From: Pseudo-nitzschia pungens
Taxonomy: Eukaryota > Bacillariophyta > Bacillariophyceae > Bacillariales > Bacillariaceae
NCBI GenBank assembly: GCA_037355855.1
Contig: CM074761.1
Span: forward strand, 4,235,346 to 4,299,345
Reading direction: 5' to 3'
Length of the DNA: 64,000 bases
Below, in pieces: positions 53,925-64,000 of this stretch. Made by a program: the position numbers and the translations under genes. Each line of letters starts with the position of its first letter. Position 1 is the stretch's first letter. The notes beneath the pieces were generated by a model. The model did not search any database, was not told where the DNA came from, and saw nothing but the letters and a program-made list of their open reading frames with translations.

Positions 53925-56513
53925 TCAACCCTGACAGGATGGAATCTTTAAAATCTTTTTCATCCCCACCATTGACCCACCTGGAGCGAGGCCATAAAAA
54001 CTTTTTTCTCTTGCGGGATTATGAATGCCGCAAAAGAAAATGGGCACTGTTTTTTCGATCCTTCCAGCCGAGTTGTTACCGCGTACTGATACAAATGTCA
54101 ACGTGTGCCGAGAGCAAAGTTTAACGTCTCTGTTCTTTGCCTTTTCGATATGGTTCAGAGGCTTACTTTCGCATTTTCTGCTTAATTCGTTACTCGACTG
54201 CGACATCAACGACGAGGCAAGAGCACACATAGGATGGACAAAAACGTGACAGCCCAAAGCTGCACATCTAACTAGGCATCGCGAGGAGCGTTTGTTCCGA
54301 GACATCTCTCCAACCTGTTCGCCTCTCTTTTGATCAAAACATCCTCGTGACGAATTGTTCGTACCATCGCAAAGAGCACAGAATTGGTTGTAAGCAGACC
54401 TTGCAGATTCGCCTTCGCTTTCAGTCCATATTCTGCAAACTTCATGAACCCAAAGTGTCTCTCCGTCAATACAGATCCGAGACATCGCGCCTCCAGAAAG
54501 AAGGCAAATGTGACATTGGATTTCGTCACTGCATTCTCTAGAGTGGCCAGCCTTCTGCGATTGTATGGATTCGAACTGGGGATCTTTGAATTTACTAGGA
54601 AGTCTTGATTTTCGCTTCGATTTCTTTGTAGTTGTCGCCTTTTGTGAGTCGTTTTCTGCTTCATATTTCCGCCCTTGATTTTTGCCTCGATGACAGCACA
54701 CATTGCATTTCCACTCTTTGATGTATCCCGGACCATCAGGCATAGCAAGGACTGTAGACTCTCCTGGATCGAGACAACATTGTGTGTGTACTAACAAACC
54801 ACACTCTGTACACTTCTTGACGTCAAGGCCTCCTTCAGAAGACCTCCAGCAAACTGTGCAACATGGAACAGGTCTTTCAGCTGCAAGCGTCGAAAGTGGG
54901 CTTACTGATGATGTTAATATGCTACCAGGTGACGTGCATACAACGTGGATTGCGCCGGCACTGTCGGCAATGCATTCAATTGTGGGAGGTAGAAAGTTAG
55001 AACGCTTAATTCTATCGGGTTTCCCATCGAATAGACTACGAAGAAGTTGGTCGCATTCGAGTGAAGCTTGTAGGGTCGGTGCGTTATCCTTTGCTTGCTC
55101 CTGCTCTCTTTGATCCATGTCTTTCCCACTGCAAAACTTTCCGTCTACTTTGATCCGTACTCTTATGTTTCTTGGCCTCTTGTGCGCACCGCTTTCTAAC
55201 TTCTTCCCAGTGATAAGGGACGTAAAAGAAACTCGCTGGTTCTGATCAGATGTCGTTTTACTGGTCCATACCAACCGCACTCGACCCACTTGAGTCTTGG
55301 CACTTTTACATGATTGTGGATTGGGCATCCCGTGTCGAATGTCGTACGAACCAAGTTTTTCGGCTTCCATTTTTGCCTTCGTTTTGCTCATTTTCCTCCC
55401 TTCTTCAACTTCTTCAGGAAGTGTGGCTTCTAAGATCTCGGAGGCCAGATCGTCATCACTGAGTTTCCAAGCATCCAACGAATTCGAAAATATTGAATGC
55501 CTGCTACTCGAGGAATTAACCTTTACTGATATTTCGTAAGATGCTACACAGCTTCGTGCCTGTTGAATCTTTTGCTTCTTCAGTGCTTGCATTGCCTCAA
55601 AACATCGAAGTTCAGTTTCACCTTTGATCGAGGGGTCAACATCATAATTTTCATCTTTACTGGTTGTTGGCGGCAATCGCATTAGAGAAAACTCCTCGGG
55701 ATGATACGAAGGTAATGTAGAAGGTAACACCGTTGTGGAAAGTTGTATAACTCCAGGTTGAGTTGAACGCCTTGCTGCAGCACGAAAGTTCTCAGCCGAG
55801 TTGGCAAGGCGAATTGCCGATTCACCGCTCCGAAGACGTCCAGTTTCGAATTGTCCAAAACCAAAGTTGCCGTTGACAAAAGGCGTATAGCTGCCGTCAT
55901 CAACGGTTAAAACGTCAATCATTTCGTCGATGTCACAAGGAATATTTCTTGCAACAGGAACAACTTTGTGTGTCCATGGAAGAGACATAGGCTGTAAAAT
56001 GCGCTGCGTAATATTATTTGCGTCCCGGATCAAAGATCGGTGGTAAGATCTCGAATCCAATTCCGCCATCATGGTGGCACATGCATCGATTGAAAGATTG
56101 ATTCTTGTTCCTAAAGTCTTCTCCAATTGAACATCCTACCAAATTTGCAATTCGTTTCGCCAAATATCACGTTAGTCGATTCATAGAAAGTGGCTTCGTC
56201 TATTCGAACACAAATAGTATGGCATCCTTTACATTATACGCCGTAACGGTGACAACAAAGTTAGAGCACGTATGATAGGAACTACCAACTTACTGACTTC
56301 GGTTCCTCTTCGAGGCTCGTCTTTTGTAACTTCGATAATTTTAGATTCTGGGAACGAGTAAAATGATTCCGAGGCATTTGATTGGTATTCCGTTTTGATC
56401 CCTCTTTCGTACTCCCGCCCATGTTCTGCTCAATTGCCACGCTTCCATCCGTGATGTTACTGTTACTCTGCTGTCTCTTTCCTTTCACCACGAGGATTCT
56501 CCCGATCGACCAT
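53925..56513 (-). CDS. PHD plus extended-PHD zinc-finger protein, two exons
   Basis: Exon 2 is 56135-53925; exon 1 ends at 56294 (GTAAGT donor, GGTAG acceptor, 158-nt intron, phase 0). The exon 1 frame has no ATG, while ATG 56513 lies one base out of phase, so one extra base near 56470 is possible. PHD 1 (about 418-478 of exon 2): CCTVCWRSSEGGLDVKKC, CGLLVHTQCC, WKCNVCCHRG. The extended PHD (538-702): CHICLLSGG, WVHEVCRIWT, FCALCDG, CLVRCAALGCHVFVHPMCAL, SRHTLTFVS, FFCGIHNP. This PHD-linker-ePHD order is typical of chromatin readers (BRPF/JADE, MLL) that bind histone tails and nucleosomal DNA; no SET or bromodomain follows. A disordered basic N-terminus precedes them. Nuclear histone-reader role is inferred from the domains. 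Confidence 0.85.
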
Positions 56514-58451
56514 TTTCAATTTCAAATGCAGTCAACGTTTTGTTGGAAGGATCCATCTTCATCGTCCCGTTATCTGATTGGTTTAATTGCGTTACGTTCT
56601 CAAGCTTGTCATCTCTACGTTTATCGTATTGACCTCTAATATGATTTCCATGCGCGTTGTAATAATAGATCTAGGTTTGTCTCCAATGCATTGATGCTAT
56701 GATGTCTAAACGAACTTGTTGCTGTGGTCTGGTAAGTTACGGTACAGTATTGATGAAACCAATAAGACTTGGCGGCATGTTGCGAGTTGAGAGATGTAAC
56801 CTCCGTTCCCACAACATGACACAGTATCATCATCATATTATTGTTTACCAGTTCATAATTACCCGGTACCTGTACTCTCGTCCGACTGGGTGGTATCAAA
56901 ACTTAAAAATAACTTGCGTCGCGCAATAAATATCGGTTACCGGAATATTTAGTTTTTAGTTGTTGAATTTATCACTTTTAATAAAAATTAACAATATTAT
57001 GAGATGGCTATGAATTACTACACGTCCGCTGTTCAATGCCTTTCCACAATAAGCTATGACAAGCTTTTTGTCCTGTAGTCTCTGTACAAAACCTCCTAGC
57101 CCTACCAGTAAGTTTAGGTTGTCCTCCATAGATGTTGGAAAGGCCTTCACTATTGCAGACTTGCCATGATTATTGGTTGAAAGTAATGCTAACACCACTC
57201 AATCAAAACCTATCAAAGATCCTACTAGACTCATACCTCTGAACTAAAATAGTTTGAGTAGACAAAAAATAGTAGCACCTTTTTCAAAAGAGTAAGGAAG
57301 ATATCGGTCCTCTATGACTGTGCTACTATTTGAAGTCCGACAACAAGTTAAAAGAATCTTTGATGATCGTGGCATCAGTTATTCACCACCAATGTGTAGT
57401 TAGATATGTTGCAACAATGAGGAGACTAGTACTAGCTGCTTGTAGTAGTGCTTCAACAATCTTCGATGGATCCAGTCATGATGACAGATTTTCGCTTTGT
57501 GGTCTTTTTTTCAATACCGTACGGTACTCGTCTATTGCATTTCCTTCATATCAGTAGCCATTTTGATTTTCACCAGGCATACGGTAGGATCAAAGGATAC
57601 TCGTACACAAGAGTCAGACGAGTTGAATGTTTACCGTAGATGTTGCGATGACACACAACATCGGAGGCAGCTTGTGTTTGACCCGCACGGGTTCGCGGTG
57701 GAAACTTCACGGAAAAAATGCCCAAAATTTAAGTTCTCGTGACAGATTCTTCACTATGTTTTTATTCAATCATCAATATGCTTTTTGGTCGAAGTGCTGA
57801 TCGGCGTGTAGAAAAAATAAAAACTATAGGCGCGAGAGTCATTGTGGAGCGCGTGGCTGTCAATTTTTGATTCAAATTCATCTGTTCAGCTGGCACGGGT
57901 TCGCTGGCGCTTATTTTTGCGGCCAACCTCCCAAATTTTAATTATCTAGCATTTTTCCGAGATTTTCATATCACGGTTCACGTTACCCAAGGACTTGGCT
58001 CCCATCATAAAAAATTCCGTTTTCTTAAGGGTTGTGTATCACATACAGCCCAAGTGTAGGAACTGGGAACGGAGTTGGGAACCAAGATGATGAGGTCTGG
58101 AAATGCAGCTCGGAACTGGTTACGTGAGCGGGGAATTCACATTCAAACCAATTCAGGTACGACGACTGCATTACAACTTAGATCTCCGAGTGTGTCGGAA
58201 TCCAATCACACGTGGGTGGACTTATTGCGAAGTTCGATTGACGTTGGAGCCGTTAGTTTCTGCCATGATGTCATCAAATCTCTCGGTGTTTGAACCTCTT
58301 GTTCGAGGGTATTGTTAGCGAGAGAATTTAGAGGGCCGAATGTAATGGAACGGAATCTCACCGTATGTTCGGATTGTATCATTGTTTTCTGTAACACAGT
58401 CATGGGATAGTAGAACTGGTACACCAACCCAGTCAATGCAACGGATGTCGA
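56514..58451. other. 1.9-kb intergenic region
   Basis: Divergent 5' flanks of the PHD gene and the cyclin gene. AT-rich with several TACGGTA words but only degenerate forms of the repeat vocabulary. No coding, RNA or repeat feature could be supported. Confidence 0.5.
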
Positions 58452-59437
58452 ATGGAAAGCGTAGAAGATATTATCGAATCAAAACCTTTTGGGATCGATG
58501 TAAGTACAAACAGTAGATAGGGTTCTCGATCCTACTAGAACACAAGAATTCTTTTTTTTCTTTTGTTGTTGTCGTCGTTTTCTCACATCAATCATGCGTC
58601 TCTTTACGTTGCATCTGGATGATTTAGACTCCGGTAGATGAAATTCTTTGTATGTGCACGGAAGATCTCTATCGTGACATGCGGGAACGTCAGGTGGATT
58701 ACGTATCTCCGGCTACATATTCACAAAATGCTTCATACCTACCGTATCGTCGCTACTTAGTTGACTGGATGAGTGATGTGGGAGAGCAGTGCCGGCTTCA
58801 CAACTCGACCGTCCATGTAGCGATATTGTACTTGGACAAAATATTTAGGTCGCGAAATATTCCTAGAGGTCAATGGCAATTGCTTGCAACTGCCTGTATA
58901 AGTGTTGCGGCTAAGTATGAAGAAGCAGAGGAACATTGTCCTCCAATCCCCGATTTACTAAGACTAACAAAACTCGGAAGTGCAGGTCACACGCCCCTTT
59001 CGTTTCGCGAAGGTGAACTTGAAGTGCTGAGACATCTGAACTGGCAACTACGCGCAATTCCACCCATTCATATTGTTGGTTACTTCCTTGCCAAAGGAGC
59101 TATATTCAACGATGACTTGTGGCAAGGAAGAGCCTTGATCGAAAAGATACCGCGATATGTGAAGAAGTACGCAGAATTTTTCTGTAACCTAACTCTACAG
59201 GAGTATTCGTTTCAGCAGTATTTACCGAGCCTTCTTGGAGCTGCAATCATTTATGCTTCGCGAGTGGCTCTGAATATAGAACCGAGATGGAAAACGGAGT
59301 TGGCGACTTTGACGGGGTACAACGAAGTTGACATAACTGACACCTTCCACCACGTCTGGTCTTATTATGAGGAACAGTTCCCTGGGCATGGATCTCGATC
59401 AATATCGCCGCGCAGTGTCACCAACATGTACGGCTGA
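58452..59437 (+). CDS. Cyclin-box protein, two exons
   Basis: A 48-nt first exon (58452-58499, MESVEDIIESKPFGID) joins 58628-59437 across a 128-nt intron (GTAAGT, TTTAG) in phase 0, giving 285 residues. Cyclin N box: YRRYLVDWMSDVGEQCRLHN, with the invariant LVDWM and the later CDK-contact Lys/Glu in AAKYEEAEEHCPPI; LHNSTVHVAILYLDKIF is helix 2-3. The C-terminal box is the weaker half (FFCNLTLQEYSFQQYLPSLL, AAIIYASRVALN). The sequence is closest in feel to A/B/J-type cyclins but has no destruction box upstream, since only ~25 residues precede the box. It should activate a cyclin-dependent kinase; subtype and phase of action are not determinable. Confidence 0.88.
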
Positions 59438-60536
59438 TTCACATTTTCGCTATTGGCATGATTGCGCCATTTTCAAATTCCTACACATAACTTTGGTTGA
59501 AAACCAACAACGGGATCGCTGTGACAGACGGTGATTAAGTAGGCACCGACATCGATGCATCGGACTACAATAAGTTTTTTCTTCCAACTATTCACCAAGA
59601 ATGGTTCATAGAGAGGTTTGGAACGTCTCTATTCGAAGATTCCCCGGTATAGTTCCTTCTCAGGAAGTACCGCCGCAAATGTATACCACATAGACTAACT
59701 TACAACAGTAGGTCCTCGTAATACTGAAAGTTACAAAAAAACGTCGGAAGTAGGCATCACCCACCTATCGGTTCAATTGACAAAGATACCTTATTATCCT
59801 AATTATTTTACCACCACATTTACATGTGTTCGCATTTACATTACTCAGTAGAGGGTGCTCAGCTCAAGTTGAGCAAAAACAACACTAACCTTAGCACTCA
59901 TCCCACACGAAAATACTTGTCAATACAGTAAAACCTTAACTTACTGTGAAGACTCTTCGTTCATCACGTGAAGTCTACCATCGTTTCGATCGGTATTAAC
60001 GAATTTTTTGTCGTGCCGTATTTTTGAACTTGTATTTTCGTACTTTTTTCGAAGACACGAGTCGGAGTCTCGCACTCAACGAAGCCACGTGCTACGAGCA
60101 TAATTGCATAGTACCTGTATTTTCCATGATTAGTCTTACTCAAAAAGTAAGCTCATCGAAACTAGAACTTTAATGCCCAAATCGTTCAAGATTATGGGTT
60201 CTGGTCCTTCAATGTAGTCGAAGTAGTCATATATCTCTACATTTGCTATCATGAACGACTGCCCGACTGACCGTACAAGTTCGGCTGTGTACGTACGACT
60301 CACAGCTACCACTGTTTTCCATCAGAAGATCACAAAACTTTGTTTTTTGCGTTTCGAGCAAAGTTTTCGATCATCACTGCTTGCATTCGCGGCAATTTTC
60401 AAAGGCCAAGTGCCAAGTTACGGTAGTGTCATCGGTGGCAGACAAAGTATTGCAAACGGTACCAATCAGCTCCAAATACGTCGAGAAAACGAAAGGTAAC
60501 ACCAGAAAAAGTCCTGCAAACTAGGACAAGAATATC
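59438..60536. other. Intergenic region between cyclin and XRN genes
   Basis: 1.1 kb with an AAAACCTTAAC variant near 59931 and no supported gene. The last ~200 bases include the XRN promoter and leader. Confidence 0.5.
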
Positions 60537-63500
60537 ATGGGAGTTCCCGCCTTCTTTCGATGGCTTACAGAGAAGTATCCTAAAGTTTTGCAAGATGTTG
60601 TTGAAGAGAGGGTGAAACTCGTTGGTGGACAGGGCTCTGTGCGCGCTCCTTTCGACTGCACACGTCCCAACCCTTCGGGCATCGAATGCGACAATCTTTA
60701 TATCGATATGAATGGGATTATCCATCCGTGCTCTCATCCAGAACACGGTCCGCAGCCAAAAACCGAAGAAGAAATGTACGAAAACGTTTGCCATTACGTC
60801 GACCGTTTGTTTCGAATCATGAGACCCCGGAAACTCTTGTATTTAGCAATCGATGGGGTGGCTCCGCGTGCAAAAATGAACCAGCAACGCTCCCGACGAT
60901 TCCGATCAGCACAGGAAGCACGAGAAAACCTAGAAGTAGAAGAAAACATACGAAAAGAACTCACCAAGAACGGACAAAAGGTTCCTCCAGCCAAAAAAGC
61001 ATGGGATTCCAATGTCATTACCCCTGGTACTCCCTTCATGCTCAGACTGGCTGAATTCATACGCTTTTACATACGCAAGCGAATCAGCACCGACAAGGCA
61101 TGGCAAAACATTCGCGTTATTTTCAGTGATGCGAGTATACCAGGGGAAGGGGAACACAAAATCATGTCTCACATTCGTTTGCAACGGAGTCAACCTGGTT
61201 ATTCACCAAATCTCGTTCATGTGTTGCACGGTCTAGATGCAGATCTCATCATGCTAGCGCTCGCAACTCACGAAGCACATTTTTATATCTCCCGAGAAGA
61301 AGTATTGTTTGGAAGAAAATCGCAAGAAATGGCGGAACGACGACAAAATGAGAGTGGATATCGCGACAAGCAGCGCCAGTTCGACGAAGAGGCTGGCGAG
61401 ATGGCCATGCAGCTTTTGGAAAACAAACAAACTCCGATATGTCGCGTGAGCATCCCAATTCTCCGAGAGTACCTTGGTATAGATTTCGCCAAGTGTCTCG
61501 ATCCAAACAGACTACCATTCACTCCCTCATTGGAACGACTAATCGACGACATCGTTTTTCTATGCTTTTTTGTTGGAAATGGTACGTCGAATAGTTTTTC
61601 ATTCGCACCAGCGAAAATTCTTGGTGGAATCCTTTTGCATAGTGTCAACCTCATCATTTCTATTTCTTTTCTTTCTTTCTGCTATTTACGCATAGATTTT
61701 TTGCCTCACTTGCCGAGTTTGGATATCCGAGATGGCGCATTGGATTACTTGTTCAATGTGTACAAAAGAATACTTCCTTCGTTGGGAGACTATATTACAA
61801 ACCATGGTGGCCAAGTGAATTTATCACATGTTGATGTCATTTTGGCTGAAGTCGGATCCATCGAAGATTATGTCTTCACCATGAAACACGAAAACGAACA
61901 AAGAGAGAAGGAGAGGTTTGCGCAGTTCAAAGCTCGAAAAAAACAGGCCAACGGGAGAAGTATGGATGACCCTCGGACTGCTATACAGCAAAAACCTCCG
62001 AAGGTTATGGGCCGTGCTGCTAGAATATTAGAGAAAGAACAAGCAGAGCGAGCATTAAAGAAGGAAGTCAGGGGTAAAATAAACTATTCGCACAAGAAAA
62101 GTAGGGACAACTTACAAGCTGCAATCGCTTTGAAAGAATCTCTGAACGACCATAACAAAAAGGCTGATGAGCATAACTCTTTCAATGACCAAGCAAAGAT
62201 GGACGTGGAAGAAAAAGAGACTGCATCTACAGAGATCGATAAGAAGAAGAAACGCAAACTCGATGAAGCCGATAATGACTCGAGAGCAGATAAGGGCACG
62301 GCAGATTCTGGAGTCGGCCAAGTTGGAAACATCGAAGATGAATTTGATGATGACGACGGCGATGATGACGACGACGAAAATGAAGAAGAAAGCACGGATG
62401 CCGTTGCTTCAGCTTTCAAAGAGCGAGTCAAAGATGAGCAAAAAAAGAAACTAGACGAGTATGCTCGAACTGTTGAAGATAAAGTCAGGCTTCATGAAAA
62501 GGGATGGAAGGATCGTTATTACTCAGATAAATGCAAAGCCGACGACGTTGCAAACCACGGAGGTAGAGAGCATTTATTTCGTTCTTACGTCATGGGGCTT
62601 TGCTGGGTTATGAAGTACTACTACGAAGGCTGTAAGTTATTTCGTGTAAATGCTTTTGCTTTTTGAGACTATTGAATCGACTCATTTCTCCTTTTTTTGC
62701 AGGCGCAAGTTGGAAGTGGTACTATCCGTTCCATTACGCTCCTTTTGCGTCAGATTTACGAAACATTGAAAGATTCCAGAAAGATGTGAAGTCTTTCGAA
62801 TTGAGCACACCTTTCAGCCCTGTAGAACAGCTTATGGCTGTGCTCCCATCCGATTCTTCCCACGCAATTCCTAAAGCAGGAAGATGGCTCATGTCCGATT
62901 TGGAGAGTCCAATCATTGACTTTTATCCATCTGAAGTGCCAGTCGATCCAAATGGTAAAGCGATGCCTTGGTTGTGGGTAGTATTGTTACCATTCATTGA
63001 CGAAGATCGATTACTAGCAGCGATGTGAGTTTCTTTGGTTTACCCTTATGTACTCAGCTCGTTTCAAAATGTAATGTCTACTAACGCTTCTTTCATTAAT
63101 TTTATCTGAATTGAAAGGACCCCCACAATGGCCAAGTGGACAAAACAGGAACTTCTTTGTAATGCTCGAGGATTGGATGATGGCTATGTCTTCTTGCATT
63201 CATCTCATCCTCTTGCACCAAAGTTTCAGCAGGTTTTGAAAAATGGAAAAGACGCCAAATCTCTGAAACAAAGACTCACCGATGCTGCTTCATATGGTTG
63301 CCCAAGTTTCACTGGATCTTTGCGCCCGCCTCTCTCGAATGAAATTATTGCTGAGTCTGAAGTTGTTCCTGCACCAGAACTCTCTGCGAACGCAATTATG
63401 TCGAGCGAAGACCACCTCTTCACCGATGGAATCTCTCAAAACAATTGTCTATGTGTTGCCTTTACTGAGCCTCCCAAACTATCGCATAAGAGTATCATTC

Positions 63501-64000
63501 TTCCTGGAACAATCCCACCTCCACCTGTGTTGTCAGATGAAGACAAAAGAATAAGTCGACCCAGATTGAACCGAGGTGGGCAATCTATAGCTTTTATGGG
63601 CGGCTCCGATAGCAGACAGAGTCACCAGAGTGGTCGCGGTAGTATGAATATTAGCTCTTATGAACGCGAGCTTGCACAACGAACCGGACGAGGTCATGAA
63701 ATGAACAAAGCCGGAACGAGATCTTGGGGTTCGTTCGAACCAACTCCAAAAAGACAATTCCAAGGACGAAATCCCTTTCAGAGAAATGCGAATGGAGTTC
63801 CTGTTCCTCCTCCACCTCAGAGACCTCCATGGCAACAGCAACAGGACCCACGCCACGGGTACCGACAGCAGCATAACCAACAACGGCAGAATTACAATCA
63901 ACAACAAAACGGTCGCCATCCAAGTTACAGCAATAGTTTCGGTCCGAACCAACAAAACGGTCGCCATCCAAGTTACAGCAATAGTTTCGGTCCGAACCAA
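60537..64000 (+). CDS. XRN-family 5'-3' exoribonuclease, four exons visible, 3' end outside window
   Basis: Exons 60537-61581, 61696-62631, 62703-63024 and 63118 to the window end; donors GTACGT, GTAAGT, GTGAGT; phases close. Conserved XRN region 1: MGVPAFFRWLTEKYPKVL, DNLYIDMNGIIHPCSHPE, YLAIDGVAPRAKMNQQRSRR, IFSDASIPGEGEHKIM and HGLDADLIMLAL, with the acidic metal-site residues present. Then [20 protein letters not shown] and region 2 (GLCWVMKYYYEGCASWKWYY, PFHYAPFASDL). A long acidic/Lys linker separates the two. The C-terminus is Arg/Gly/Gln/Asn-rich and unfinished. The DFLPHLPSL block and linker favour XRN2/XRN3-like nuclear enzymes over the much longer XRN1. These degrade 5'-monophosphate RNA, including in transcription termination. 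Intron 1 is 114 nt with no in-frame stop. Confidence 0.93.
63902..63997 (+). repeat. Perfect 48-bp tandem repeat in XRN coding sequence
   Basis: Two identical 48-bp units (63902-63949, 63950-63997), each encoding QQNGRHPSYSNSFGPN, and a third unit begins at the window edge. In-frame, so copy number can vary without breaking the gene. Confidence 0.92.

Noticed and set aside
1..64000. CRISPR arrays, IS elements, bacterial operons, retrotransposon ORFs
   Set aside because: No regularly spaced repeats, transposase, reverse transcriptase or integrase motifs were seen; spliced genes show this is a eukaryotic nuclear region.

Overview
The window looks like nuclear DNA of a photosynthetic stramenopile, most probably a diatom. 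Four predicted proteins carry or contain the signal-peptide/phenylalanine junction typical of complex red-lineage plastid targeting (VLG-FVPP, AVA-FVPT, TIA-FTNK, VSA-FVPC). Introns are few and mostly 50-210 nt, with GTAAGT/GTGAGT/GTACGT donors. Gene content is wholly eukaryotic. Genus cannot be read from the sequence. No rRNA, tRNA, transposon ORF or CRISPR array was seen.

Layout. 0-10 kb: 3' end of a PLC-like phosphodiesterase (+), a one-TM protein (+), an RCC1-repeat protein (-), a protein kinase (-) and a plastid-targeted protein with a duplicated motif (-). 9.6-24 kb: ankyrin protein (+), five-exon GT92-like glycosyltransferase (-), IMP2-like mitochondrial peptidase (+), plastid AlgH/UPF0301 protein (+), coiled-coil protein (+) and plastid PDZ protein (-). 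25-40 kb: AMSH/USP8-type N-terminal domain joined to an unnamed Cys/His domain (-), double-GTPase Der (+), Vps52 (-), double dsRBD protein (+), F-box-like beta-sandwich protein (-), mitochondrial one-TM protein (+) and DFRP1/ZC3H15-like protein (-). 41-64 kb: ATM1-type ABC transporter (-), Ski3 (+), Cid1-type nucleotidyltransferase (-), PHD/ePHD protein (-), cyclin (+) and XRN 5'-3' exonuclease (+, running off the window). Exon junctions were worked out by hand from splice consensus plus reading phase; in most genes the phases close exactly.

Shared themes. RNA turnover and RNA binding are well represented (Ski3, uridylyl/adenylyl transferase, XRN, dsRBD protein, DFRP1), with Ski3 and the nucleotidyltransferase arranged tail to tail. 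Organelle genes form a second group (ATM1, IMP2, Der, AlgH, PDZ). No operon-like logic is implied.

Two features cut across the window. First, gaps between genes are littered with a 9-mer, GTAAGGTTA or its complement TAACCTTAC, plus TACGAAG and TACTCG tandems; at least 12 perfect copies of the 9-mer were located, some as perfect hairpins. Second, at least five genes (RCC1, AMSH-like, dsRBD, F-box-like, DFRP1) are broken by small indels, nearly all net +1, while the long genes Ski3, Vps52, ATM1, GT92 and XRN are intact. Residual assembly error is the simplest explanation, but real decay or +1 recoding is not excluded.
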